This document shows positions 36,548-45,012 of a stretch of 64,000 nt of DNA, one piece after another. The stretch covers positions 16,102 through 80,101 of the forward strand of contig JAIXYO010000037.1 in assembly GCA_027490215.1 (NCBI GenBank), read 5' to 3'. The notes beneath the pieces are model-generated. The model saw only the letters and a list, made by a program, of their open reading frames with translations. It did not search any database and had not been told where the DNA came from. Position 1 is the first letter of the stretch. Every line of letters starts with the position of its first letter. The DNA is from Rubrivivax sp. (lineage in GTDB: Bacteria > Pseudomonadota > Gammaproteobacteria > Burkholderiales > Burkholderiaceae_C). The translations under genes and the position numbers were made by a program.

Positions 36548-37663
36548 TTACAGCGTCTTCGACAGCTCAAACATCAGCACCGAGGGCAGCGCCGCCTCGA
36601 TCGCGTCCTGACCGACCCTGGCGCGCTCGGTGCCGGTGTCGTTGGATACGTTGAATTCATTGCCCTCTTCGACGATGTCGATGAACGGAAACCCCGGTAC
36701 CTCGGCGCGGATGTCGGCGCGGAAGTGATCGAATCGTTCACCGTGGAGGATGCCCTCGACGATGATGGCGTGCGGCAGACCATCGCTGCAGAAGTCGATG
36801 GCCTCATCGACCGAGGTGACCATGTCGACGATCAGGCCCATGTGACGCAGCGCGTCTCGGATGCGGGTTCGCATGCTGCGGCGTGAGGCGATCACCACCA
36901 CATGGCTGCCAGCGAGCGGTTTTGAATTGATGGAGCTGTCAAAGCCCTGGTCGAGGTCGACCGGGCTGACGCCCTCGATGTCCGCATTGGCCGGCAAGGC
37001 GAACTCGAGTGTGACCGTCACGACGCGATCGTTCACCTGGCGCGCCAGGCCCAGGTGCATCGTCATGGCAGTCTGCTCGAGCAGCCGCCAGGTCAGCGTA
37101 TCAAGTGGCGGTGGCGGCGCTGCCGCATCGATGGGAAGCAACGCGAATTGGCAGCTCAGGCGGGCGTGGCCCTTCCACGTATCCACATCGATGACCAGGG
37201 CGATCGCCGTGCGTGTCTGGGTTAGTGCCCAGTCGATCAAGGTGTTGAGCAGGCTGAACAGCAGCGATGCATCGACGATCACGTCGACCGGTGTCGCCGT
37301 CGGCTGCACGGTGATGCCGCGCGCATCGGTTTCCCGTTTGCGGTGCGTGAGCACGGACTGCAGCGTGTCCAGCAGGGCGACTCGTTCGCGCGACTGGGCC
37401 AGTCCGGCGCTCGCGAAGCGGGCGAGCAGTTGCGCGGTCATGCCCAGCTGTCGTGCGGTTTCGATCTCTTCGCGCAGCAGACGCAGTCCGGAGCGGTCGA
37501 TCCGTCCGCTGGAGGTCAGCGCGTTGACGCGCTCCAGCGCCAGCGTCAGCGGATGGGCGATCTCGGCGCCGAATTCGGCGATCAGCTCGCGCCAGCGAAC
37601 CCCGTCGGTTGCCGGCACGCGCTGCGATGGAATCGACGTTGCGGTGGTGGAGGAGTCGCTCAT
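36548..37663 (-). CDS. Degenerate hybrid histidine kinase-like protein
   Basis: 371 residues from ATG 37663; an in-frame TTG at 37765 would add 34. A HisKA-like dimerisation helix keeps a histidine (FGAEIAHPLTLALERV). The following HATPase-like region (about 110-230) shows no N-box or glycine-rich G boxes. The C-terminal receiver-like domain (about 255-370) opens with HVVVIASRRSMRTRI. It has Glu where the phosphoacceptor Asp should be (AIIVEGILHG). It therefore looks like a pseudo-kinase scaffold and not a working phosphorelay protein. No membrane segment is seen. Confidence 0.7.
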   Translation of the reverse strand: MSDSSTTATSIPSQRVPATDGVRWRELIAEFGAEIAHPLTLALERVNALTSSGRIDRSGLRLLREEIETARQLGMTAQLLARFASAGLAQSRERVALLDTLQSVLTHRKRETDARGITVQPTATPVDVIVDASLLFSLLNTLIDWALTQTRTAIALVIDVDTWKGHARLSCQFALLPIDAAAPPPPLDTLTWRLLEQTAMTMHLGLARQVNDRVVTVTLEFALPANADIEGVSPVDLDQGFDSSINSKPLAGSHVVVIASRRSMRTRIRDALRHMGLIVDMVTSVDEAIDFCSDGLPHAIIVEGILHGERFDHFRADIRAEVPGFPFIDIVEEGNEFNVSNDTGTERARVGQDAIEAALPSVLMFELSKTL

Positions 37664-37852
37664 GAAATCGAGATCGCTCGCCGTTGGATCGCGGCTTGGC
37701 GTGACATGTGTCGGTGATGGGCTGGCGAAAACGGCGGGGTGAAATCTCGGCGCGACGTCATTCAAGTGACGCCCGGCTCAGCAAGGACGTAGTGTTCACT
37801 TGCTGGCTGCATTGCGCCAGTCGGCAAGACGTGCCGCCACCGGACCTGGGGT

Positions 37853-37865
37853 GTGAATAATTCAC
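37853..37865. promoter_or_regulatory. 13-base palindrome, possible operator
   Basis: GTGAAT-A-ATTCAC has two perfect 6-base arms around one base. It lies in the 292-base intergenic region between the divergent pseudo-kinase and lipoprotein genes, about 90 bases before the lipoprotein start. It may be a repressor or activator site; no protein is assigned. Confidence 0.35.
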
Positions 37866-37942
37866 GGGTTGCAGGGCAATGTGTTGTGGCGCCGGCCGAT
37901 TGCGCGCTTTACAGCTCCAGAAGGCACCGGCCGTCCGCCTCC

Positions 37943-37948
37943 GATAAT
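37943..37948 (+). promoter_or_regulatory. Candidate -10 box of the lipoprotein gene
   Basis: GATAAT ends seven bases before ATG 37956, with no ribosome binding site visible. Confidence 0.4.
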
Positions 37949-37955
37949 CGATCGC

Positions 37956-38498
37956 ATGATGCCCGTGATTGCCTGCCCCCGCTATCGTGCTGCCCTGCTG
38001 TGGATCGCTCTGGCCGGCTGCCTGTCGGCCTGTTCGCCAGCGCTGAACTGGCGCGAGACGCATCCTCCCGGTAGCGTGGTCAGTGCGCTGTTTCCTTGCA
38101 AGCCAGACCACCACATCCGGCGCGTGGTGGTGGCTGGCGCTGAGCGGGCGATGCAGCTGTCTTCGTGCACTGCGGTCGACAGTGTCTACGCGCTGAGCCA
38201 CATCGATGTCGGCGAGGCCGGGCAGGTGACCCCGGTGCTTCAGGCCCTGCGCGACGCAGCAGCCGGGAACATGGGTGGTCCGACCGCCGTGAAGGGCACC
38301 CAGGCCGTGCCAGGCATGACGCCGAATCCACTGGCGCAGCGACTGGGCTGGAGTGGCACGCGTGCGGACGGCTCAACCATCGCAGCCCAGGCGACGTTCT
38401 TCACCCAAGGGACGCAGGTCTACCAGGCCACCGTGGTTGGCACGAAGCTCGATGTCGAGGCGGTGGACACCTTCTTTTCGGGATTGAAGCTGCCCTGA
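37956..38498 (+). CDS. Putative lipoprotein of unknown function
   Basis: 180 residues from ATG 37956. A hydrophobic signal ends with LAGCLSACSPALNW, giving two possible lipobox cysteines. The mature part has SVVSALFPCKPDHHIRRVVV and ends with VEAVDTFFSGLKLP, so a small alpha/beta domain is likely. Similar hypothetical lipoproteins occur in Burkholderiales, but I do not recognise a named family. It precedes the PTS EIIA gene by 91 bases on the same strand. Confidence 0.75.
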   Translation: MMPVIACPRYRAALLWIALAGCLSACSPALNWRETHPPGSVVSALFPCKPDHHIRRVVVAGAERAMQLSSCTAVDSVYALSHIDVGEAGQVTPVLQALRDAAAGNMGGPTAVKGTQAVPGMTPNPLAQRLGWSGTRADGSTIAAQATFFTQGTQVYQATVVGTKLDVEAVDTFFSGLKLP

Positions 38499-38575
38499 TC
38501 AGGCGGGCGTTGCGTATTCCACGACGCCGCGTGTTTGCGGCAAGGGCTTTGGCGGCTCAAGCCGGTCGAACTACA

Positions 38576-38581
38576 GATAAT
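38576..38581 (+). promoter_or_regulatory. Candidate -10 box of the PTS EIIA gene
   Basis: GATAAT ends eight bases before ATG 38590. No ribosome binding site is visible. Confidence 0.4.
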
Positions 38582-38589
38582 GGCGCGCC

Positions 38590-39048
38590 ATGCCCGGATT
38601 GCTGATCATTGCCCACGCCCCGCTGGCTTCGTCGCTGAAGACTGTGGCGAGCCATGCATTCCCCGACTGCGCGATGTCGCTCGAAGTGCTTGATGTCGCG
38701 CCAGACATGCCGGTTGAAGATATCGAGGCGTTGGCCGCTGAGCTGCTGGCCAAGGTGCGCAACCCGCAGGCGCTGATCCTCACCGATGTCTTCGGGGCCA
38801 CGCCATGCAACGTGGCTCAGCGGCTGGCCGGTCTGGCCGAATTCGGTCAGGTGAAAGTGGTCACCGGCATCAATGTACCGATGCTCTGGCGTGCCCTCTG
38901 TTACCTGCATGAACCTCTGGATGACGTGGTCGCACGGGCCGTGGCTGGCGCCACGCAGGGCGTCATGCAGGTGTCCATTTCTCGTCCGCAAAACCAGGCG
39001 ACACAGCCGGGCACCCATGATTCGAACCAACGTCACCATCAGCAATAA
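38590..39048 (+). CDS. PTS EIIA protein, mannose/fructose family (ManX-like)
   Basis: 152 residues. The phosphorylated histidine is H9 in GLLIIAHAPLASSL. The fold shows LILTDVFGATPCNVA and VKVVTGINVPMLWRAL, typical of EIIA-Man domains. No sugar permease (EIIB, C or D) is near, so this is probably a regulatory phosphorelay, as in many betaproteobacteria. Its last 32 bases overlap the HPr gene in another frame. Confidence 0.92.
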   Translation: MPGLLIIAHAPLASSLKTVASHAFPDCAMSLEVLDVAPDMPVEDIEALAAELLAKVRNPQALILTDVFGATPCNVAQRLAGLAEFGQVKVVTGINVPMLWRALCYLHEPLDDVVARAVAGATQGVMQVSISRPQNQATQPGTHDSNQRHHQQ

Positions 39049-39286
39049 GCTGGGCCTGCATGCGCGGGCCTCGGCCAAGCTCACCAAAACGGCCAGCGGC
39101 TTTCGAAGCGAGGTGTTCATCAGCCGCGGCGATCGTCGCGTCAATGCCAAGAGCATCATGGGGGTGATGATGCTGGCCGCCGGCTTGGGCGTCGATGTCG
39201 AGATCGATGCCACGGGCGAAGATGAACAAGCGGCCATCAATGCGATGGTCGCCCTGATCGAAGACAAGTTCGGCGAAGGGGAGTGA
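39017..39286 (+). CDS. ptsH: Phosphocarrier protein HPr
   Basis: 89 residues from ATG 39017. The phosphocarrier site is H15 in KLGLHARASAKL. The regulatory serine is S46 in NAKSIMGVMML, so control by an HPr kinase is possible; none is present in the window. It accepts phosphate from enzyme I and passes it to EIIA. Its start lies inside the EIIA gene, which implies translational coupling. Confidence 0.96.
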   Translation: MIRTNVTISNKLGLHARASAKLTKTASGFRSEVFISRGDRRVNAKSIMGVMMLAAGLGVDVEIDATGEDEQAAINAMVALIEDKFGEGE

Positions 39287-39337
39287 GCCCCGGGATTCGC
39301 ACGCCGCATCAGGCGTTCGAAGCCAGCCTTGGGCGTG

Positions 39338-40198
39338 TCAGGTTCCGAGGAAGTGCCGGCGATAGCGTGCCGGCATGTCTTCCATGCGCATCAACATCGG
39401 CAGGTCCGCAGTGTTGAAATCCGGGTCCCAGGCAGGCGGGCCCAGAACCTGGGCGCCGCACCGCAAGTAACCCCGAATCAAGGCTGGGGCCTCCACGCGC
39501 AGGTCGCTTTGCAAGTCAGCGATCGGCAGCGGCAGGCGCGGAGGTACCTGACGTTCGACCGGTGCCAGGTGCGTTCGCCGCAACTGCTCCCAGAGGCTCG
39601 CCGCCACATGGCCACCGTCGTGCATGCTGATGCTGGCGCAGCCGATCATCGTGTCGAGGCGGTTGCGCTGCATGAATTCGGTCAGCGCGCCCCACAGAGA
39701 CAGGATCACGCCGCCGCGCCGCCAGTCCGGGTGCACGCAGGAGCGACCCAGTTCGACCATCTTCGGACGCAGTGCGCGCAGCCGCGTCAGATCGAATTCA
39801 GCCTCGCTGTACAGCCCGCCGATTCGCTTCGCGGCCGCGGGGGTCAGTACGCGGTAGGTTCCTACCACCTCGCCGGGCTCTCCGTCCTCGCTGTCGGTGC
39901 TGCGCACCAGCAGATGCTCGCAGTAGGGGTCGAACACATCGATGTCGTGTCCGGCCGGTGCGCCGCGCGGCACGGTCAGGCGTGCTCCCAGTTCCGTGAC
40001 GAACACCTGGTAGCGCAAACGCTGGGCGGCTCGCACCTCGTCTTCGTCGCGCGCCCAGCTCACCTTGAAGCCAAGCGGCTGGTCCGCTCCCACGGTGTCG
40101 AGTCCAGGACGCTGACGCCAAGCCTGACCCAGGCTCGGATGAGATGTCGAAGGCGACCCCGCGATGGCAACCTGTGCCCCAACAGCTTGAAAGTCCAT
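39338..40198 (-). CDS. GNAT-like N-acyltransferase (OlsB/FeeM-like)
   Basis: 286 residues from ATG 40198; an ATG at 40336 in frame would add 46 and would overlap the ptsI start. Typical blocks are EVRAAQRLRYQVFVTELGAR, DVFDPYCEHLLVR, VVGTYRVL, MVELGRSCVHPDWRRGGVI and IGCASISM. These match acyl-ACP-dependent N-acyltransferases such as the ornithine lipid enzyme OlsB. The product could be an ornithine-type lipid or another N-acyl amino acid. OlsA is not in the window. It lies opposite in strand between ptsH and ptsI. Confidence 0.82.
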   Translation of the reverse strand: MDFQAVGAQVAIAGSPSTSHPSLGQAWRQRPGLDTVGADQPLGFKVSWARDEDEVRAAQRLRYQVFVTELGARLTVPRGAPAGHDIDVFDPYCEHLLVRSTDSEDGEPGEVVGTYRVLTPAAAKRIGGLYSEAEFDLTRLRALRPKMVELGRSCVHPDWRRGGVILSLWGALTEFMQRNRLDTMIGCASISMHDGGHVAASLWEQLRRTHLAPVERQVPPRLPLPIADLQSDLRVEAPALIRGYLRCGAQVLGPPAWDPDFNTADLPMLMRMEDMPARYRRHFLGT

Positions 40199-40334
40199 GG
40201 GCGGATGCTGGCCTGCCTGGGTGACTGGCTTGTGAACGTCAGGTGACGCAGCGGTGACACTTGCCTGGACGGCCGCGGGCGCTGCCCGTGACAACCCGGG
40301 TCGCCGCAGCGCAACGGCGCTGCTAGCATGACCC

Positions 40335-42131
40335 ATGAGCTTTCAGTTGTTCGGTCTGCCCGTTTCCCGGGGGGTGGCCATCGGTCGGGCGGTGCTGGTC
40401 TCGTCCAGCCGCATCGACGTCGCGCACTATTTCGTTCCTGTGGCCGACGTGGGCCACGAGATCGGGCGTTTGCGTGACGCCCGCAATGCCGTCGTTGATG
40501 AGCTCACGGCTTTGCAGGCGGACCTGCCCGACGACGCGCCGGCTGAGTTGTCGGCCCTCCTTGACGTGCACCTGATGCTGCTCAACGACGAGTCGCTGGA
40601 GCTGGCCACCAAGCAGTGGATCGAGGATCGCTGCTACAACGCCGAGTGGGCCCTGTCAGCGCAGTTCGAGGTGCTGGCGCGCCAGTTCGACGACATGGAA
40701 GACGACTACCTGCGTGAGCGCAAGGCCGACGTCGAACAGGTGGTCGAACGGCTGTTGCGCGCGATGGCGAGGGGCTCCCCTGCGCTGATCGATGTGGCTG
40801 CGAAGCCCGCTGGCGCCGACGCGCACAACGAGCCGCTCGTGCTGGTGGCCAACGACATCGCACCGGCCGACATGCTGCATTTCAAGCGCACGGTGTTCGC
40901 GGGCTTCGTCACCGACGTGGGCGGGACCACCTCGCACACTGCCATCGTCGCCCGCAGCCTCGACATCCCGGCCGTGGTGGGCGCGCGCGAAGGCTCGCGC
41001 GTGATCCGACAGGACGACCTGGTGGTGATCGATGGCGATGCCGGGCTCGTCATCGTCAACCCGTCGGACATCGTGCTCGAGGAGTACCGCTTCCGCCAGC
41101 GCCAGCGCGATGTCGAGCGTCAGCGTTTGTCGCGATTGAGGAACACGCCGGCCGTCACTCTGGACGGCGAGCCGGTCGAGATGCTGGCCAACATCGAGCT
41201 GCCAGGCGATGCCGCCGCGGCGGTGGCCGCCGGTGCGGTGGGCGTGGGGCTGTATCGCAGCGAGTTCCTGTTCATGAACCGCGCCGGCGAATTGCCCGGC
41301 GAAGACGAGCAGTTCGAGGCCTATCGCGCGGTGGTGCAGGCGATGAACGGCATGCCGGTGACGATCCGCACGGTCGATGTCGGTGCCGACAAGCCACTGG
41401 ACCGCATGTCGATCAATGAGCTGCGGCATGAGCATGCGCTGAACCCGGCCCTGGGCTTGCGTGCGATCCGCTGGAGCCTGTCGGAGCCGGCCATGTTCCG
41501 CCAGCAGATCCGGGCCATCCTGCGTGCCAGCGCCTTCGGCAAGGTCAAATTGCTGGTGCCGATGCTGGCGCATGTCGGTGAAGCGAAGCAGACCCTGGAG
41601 GCGATTGCGCGGGCCAAGCAGCAACTGATCGACGCAGGAAAGCCGTTCACCGACGTTGAAGTCGGCGCGATGATCGAAGTCCCGGCCGCCGCGCTGGTGC
41701 TGCCCAGCCTGCTGAAGCTGTTTGATTTCGTGTCGCTGGGCACCAACGACCTGATCCAGTACACGCTGGCGATCGATCGTGGCGACGAATCGGTCGCGCA
41801 CCTCTATGACCCCTGGCATCCGGCGGTGCTGCAGCTCATCGAAAGCGTGATCCGCCAGGCCCGCAAGGCCGGCAAGGCCGTCAGCGTGTGCGGCGAGATG
41901 GCAGGCGACGCCGCCTTCACCGAGGTGTTGTTGGCGATGGGCCTGCGAAGCTTCTCCATGCACCCTTCACAGATCGCGTCGGTCAAGCAGATCATCCTGC
42001 GTGCCAACAGCAAGCGCCTGCTGCCCTTGATCGAGGGTGCCTTCCGCTCCGACGATGTCTGGGTCGGCTGCGATCGTCTGCGAGCAGCGGCCGCCGGTCG
42101 CGCGCTGCCTGAACTGCAGCCGGCGAGCTGA
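40335..42131 (+). CDS. ptsI: PTS enzyme I (phosphoenolpyruvate-protein phosphotransferase)
   Basis: 598 residues. It autophosphorylates from phosphoenolpyruvate and passes phosphate to HPr. The active histidine lies in VGGTTSHTAIVARS near residue 201. The PEP-binding domain has GLYRSEFLFMNR, MIEVPAA and FVSLGTNDLIQYTLAIDRGDE, and the cysteine region VSVCGEMAGD. It normally follows ptsH closely; here about 1 kb with an opposite-strand acyltransferase separates them. A TAGCAT box ends five bases before the ATG. Confidence 0.96.
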   Translation: MSFQLFGLPVSRGVAIGRAVLVSSSRIDVAHYFVPVADVGHEIGRLRDARNAVVDELTALQADLPDDAPAELSALLDVHLMLLNDESLELATKQWIEDRCYNAEWALSAQFEVLARQFDDMEDDYLRERKADVEQVVERLLRAMARGSPALIDVAAKPAGADAHNEPLVLVANDIAPADMLHFKRTVFAGFVTDVGGTTSHTAIVARSLDIPAVVGAREGSRVIRQDDLVVIDGDAGLVIVNPSDIVLEEYRFRQRQRDVERQRLSRLRNTPAVTLDGEPVEMLANIELPGDAAAAVAAGAVGVGLYRSEFLFMNRAGELPGEDEQFEAYRAVVQAMNGMPVTIRTVDVGADKPLDRMSINELRHEHALNPALGLRAIRWSLSEPAMFRQQIRAILRASAFGKVKLLVPMLAHVGEAKQTLEAIARAKQQLIDAGKPFTDVEVGAMIEVPAAALVLPSLLKLFDFVSLGTNDLIQYTLAIDRGDESVAHLYDPWHPAVLQLIESVIRQARKAGKAVSVCGEMAGDAAFTEVLLAMGLRSFSMHPSQIASVKQIILRANSKRLLPLIEGAFRSDDVWVGCDRLRAAAAGRALPELQPAS

Positions 42132-42135
42132 AGCG

Positions 42136-43398
42136 TCAGCGTCGCCCGTACATCATCTGCTTTGTCAGCGCCGATTTCAGCGGTGAGACCGCCTGCAAGG
42201 CCGTCAGACCCAGACCGCGGGCCGTGCTGGCGCCCGGAAACTGCCAGGTGAAGCTGCGCGCCAGGAAATCGGTCGCGCCAATCGTCGCCCAGCGGTCGGC
42301 CGCGCGTTCCCGATTCAGCCGGCGAAGCGCCTGATCCACATCGTCTGAACGTGCCAGGGTCCGCACCAGCACAAAGGCGTCGCGCAGCCCGAGATTCAAG
42401 CCCTGCCCCGCCACTGGATGCAGCGTTTGCGCGGCATTGCCGATGCGCACGATGCGGCCGTCCGAGTCGCTGGTCAGGCTGCGCTCCGCGTTCAGGCCCA
42501 GCGGGAAGCGTTTCAGTGAACTCACGCGGCTGATGCGGCCGGCTTCGGCTGGAAAGATGGTGTTCAGCACGCAGCAGCGTTGGTCGTCGTTCAATTCGGC
42601 CACCGGGTCGTCGGCGCCGTCGACACACCACACCAGCGCGGCGCGACCAGGCCCTAGCGGCAGCAGCGCGGCCGGACCGTGGCGAGTGAAGCGTTCGTAG
42701 GCGACGCCGTCTCGGGCGCCGTCGAGCGTCACCTGGCCGACCCAGGCCACCTGGCCATAGTCGCGGGTGATCGCCTTGCGCGCCTGTTCAGCAAAGACGC
42801 CGCCCTCGGCGATCACCGCCAGATCAAAGGTCTCGGCGATGTCCGCGTCCACTTCCACACCGCCCGAGCTCAGCGATTTCAGTGAGCGTACTGGCGTGGA
42901 GAAACGGCTGACCAGCCGCTGCGGCTCGGCCTGGCTCGCCTGCATCCATACCTGTTGCAGCGCCGCCGTGACGTTGCCGTAGGACAGCACCGCACCCAGC
43001 ATGGTCACGCCGCTGTCCGACGCGCGAATGCGCACCTGCGGCTCATCGAACGAGCCGCCCAGCCACCCGCCAACGAGCCCGCCGACCAGTCCTACCAGCG
43101 ACGGCACTTGTTGCGAGACGTGCACCTCGGTGATCGCTTGCGCCGCCTCGTCTCGCCAGGCGCCCAGGCGTTGCAGCAGCTGCACGCTGCCCAGCGACAT
43201 GGCCAGCGTGCGCGGGTCGCCGGACACATCGGCATCAATCGCCCGGGTATCGAACAGGCTGATCTGCGCTTGCGGAAGCGCACGGGCCGCCTGCACCGCG
43301 AGCGACAGTCCCACCGGCCCGGCACCAACGACGGCCAGCCTCAGCGGACGGGCGATCACCGATCGGGGAGGGCGGAGGACAGATTCGTTGGAACTCAC
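42136..43398 (-). CDS. ubiH: UbiH/UbiF-family FAD-dependent hydroxylase
   Basis: 420 residues from GTG 43398. The FAD-binding GxGxxG is in VVGAGPVGLSLA. DPRTLAMSLGSVQLLQRLGAW and GNAAQTLHPVAGQGLNLGLRDA are diagnostic of the ubiquinone-ring hydroxylases. It adds a hydroxyl group during coenzyme Q synthesis. Whether it acts at the UbiH, UbiF or UbiI step cannot be told. It lies 73 bases downstream of pepP, the usual order, and ends four bases from the convergent ptsI stop. Confidence 0.9.
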   Translation of the reverse strand: MSSNESVLRPPRSVIARPLRLAVVGAGPVGLSLAVQAARALPQAQISLFDTRAIDADVSGDPRTLAMSLGSVQLLQRLGAWRDEAAQAITEVHVSQQVPSLVGLVGGLVGGWLGGSFDEPQVRIRASDSGVTMLGAVLSYGNVTAALQQVWMQASQAEPQRLVSRFSTPVRSLKSLSSGGVEVDADIAETFDLAVIAEGGVFAEQARKAITRDYGQVAWVGQVTLDGARDGVAYERFTRHGPAALLPLGPGRAALVWCVDGADDPVAELNDDQRCCVLNTIFPAEAGRISRVSSLKRFPLGLNAERSLTSDSDGRIVRIGNAAQTLHPVAGQGLNLGLRDAFVLVRTLARSDDVDQALRRLNRERAADRWATIGATDFLARSFTWQFPGASTARGLGLTALQAVSPLKSALTKQMMYGRR

Positions 43399-43471
43399 GT
43401 TGCTTTCAAAGGCAAGTCGCGCGGCACGCGCATCGTAGTGCGGTCGGGAATCCCTTCAGATCGCCAGCCGC

Positions 43472-44857
43472 TCAGCCCCGCATCCAGGCTTCGATCTCGT
43501 CTGGATCCACCGGCACGCCGCGGGTGATCAGTTCGCAGCCCAGCTCGGTGACGATCGCGTCATCTTCCACCCGGATACCGATGTTCCAGTAGCGTTCGGG
43601 CACATCTGGCGCCGGGCGCACGTAGAGGCCGGGCTCGAGCGTCACCACCATGCCTGGCTTCAGCACCCGCGACGGCCGCTTGACCACCGTGCCGCCCAGA
43701 CCGTCGGGCTGCTCGATCGGCGCTTCGCCCAGCGACAGGTACTCGCCGACGTCGTGCACATCCCGCCCCAGCCAGTGGCCGGTGCCGTGCATGTAGAAAG
43801 AGCGGTAGGCAGCGCTGGCGATCACGTCATCGACCCCGCCATGGGCATCGTGCGACAGCAGGCCGAGATCGAGCAGACCCTGCGCCAGAACGCGCACGGC
43901 CGCATGGTGGGCATCGCGCTGGCGCTGGCCAGGCTGAGTCGCATCGATTGCGGCCTGCTGAGCGGCCAGCACCAGTTCGTAGATTGCCCGCTGCGGCCCG
44001 CTGAAACGGCCGCTGGCCGGGAAGGTGCGGGTGATGTCGCTGGCGTAGCCATCGAGTTCACAGCCCGCGTCGATCAAGCACAACTCGTCGGGCAGCAGCC
44101 GCGCGTGGCCAGCCGGGTAGTGCAGCACGCAGGCGTTGGCACCGGCGGCCACGATGCTCGGGTAGGCCGGGCCTTGCGCGCCATGCCGACGAAATTCATG
44201 CAGCAACTCCGCCTCGATTTCATATTCATGCACCGCCGATGCGCCCTGCCGGAAGCGCTGCGCGCAGTAGCGCATGGCGCGCCGGTGCGCACCAGCCGAG
44301 ATCGACGCTGCGCGGCGCATCGTCGCGAGCTCGCCGACGTCCTTGATGAGCCGCATCTCGGCGATCAGCGGGTGAAGGTCGCGGCACTGCGTCGGACACT
44401 CCACCCCGCGGCGTTCCTGAGCCCGCAACGATGCCAGCCAGCCCTCGATCTGTCCGGACAGATCGGGATGTCGCCCGAATGGGAACCAGACCGTGCCCTG
44501 GCCTGCCAGCAGCGCAGGCATTGCGTCGGGCACGCTGTCGATCGGCAGCGCCTCGTCGACGCCCAGCGCTTCCGGCGCCGCATCGGTGCCGAGCCGGTGC
44601 CCGTGCCACACCGCATGCTCCGGGTCGGCGGGGCGACAGAACAGGGTGCTGTGTCCGTCACTGCGCAGCACCAGCCAGGCCTGCGGCTCGTCGAAGTGGG
44701 TCAGGTAATGGAAGTGGCTGTCGTGGCGGTATGGATGGTCGCTGTCCGCACTGCGCGGGCGCTCTGGCGCGGTGGGCAGCAGGGCCACACCGCCACCGGC
44801 CGCACGAAGCCGTTCGGCGAGCAGGGCGCGGCGAGCGGCAAAGATGCTGGGGCTCAT
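43472..44857 (-). CDS. pepP: Xaa-Pro aminopeptidase
   Basis: 461 residues from ATG 44857. It removes N-terminal residues before proline, using two metal ions. Metal ligands lie in DAGCELDGYASDITRTFP, HGTGHWLGRDVHD, LEPGLYVRP and RVEDDAIVTE. The N-terminal domain (about 1-170) is of the aminopeptidase P type. TATAGT ends six bases before the ATG and no ribosome binding site is visible, which supports both this start and a leaderless mRNA. Confidence 0.95.
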   Translation of the reverse strand: MSPSIFAARRALLAERLRAAGGGVALLPTAPERPRSADSDHPYRHDSHFHYLTHFDEPQAWLVLRSDGHSTLFCRPADPEHAVWHGHRLGTDAAPEALGVDEALPIDSVPDAMPALLAGQGTVWFPFGRHPDLSGQIEGWLASLRAQERRGVECPTQCRDLHPLIAEMRLIKDVGELATMRRAASISAGAHRRAMRYCAQRFRQGASAVHEYEIEAELLHEFRRHGAQGPAYPSIVAAGANACVLHYPAGHARLLPDELCLIDAGCELDGYASDITRTFPASGRFSGPQRAIYELVLAAQQAAIDATQPGQRQRDAHHAAVRVLAQGLLDLGLLSHDAHGGVDDVIASAAYRSFYMHGTGHWLGRDVHDVGEYLSLGEAPIEQPDGLGGTVVKRPSRVLKPGMVVTLEPGLYVRPAPDVPERYWNIGIRVEDDAIVTELGCELITRGVPVDPDEIEAWMRG

Positions 44858-44863
44858 CGGAGC

Positions 44864-44869
44864 ACTATA
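44864..44869 (-). promoter_or_regulatory. Candidate -10 box of pepP
   Basis: TATAGT on the minus strand ends six bases before the pepP ATG, one of the best -10-like boxes in the window. Confidence 0.5.
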
Positions 44870-45012
44870 GCCACGGCGGGCGAGATGGCGCATTCGATGC
44901 GCTTGGCGCTGGTCTGACAGGACGGACATCTGGCGCGGCGGTCAGCTCGTTTACGCTCGAGGCTGCGCGCCTGTCCATTGGCAGCGCGCCGCGCCCGCCA
45001 ATCGACAGCCCA

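Noticed and set aside
40656..41963. 435-codon open frame opposite ptsI
   Set aside because: Fully antisense to a clear enzyme I gene, with no recognisable domain.
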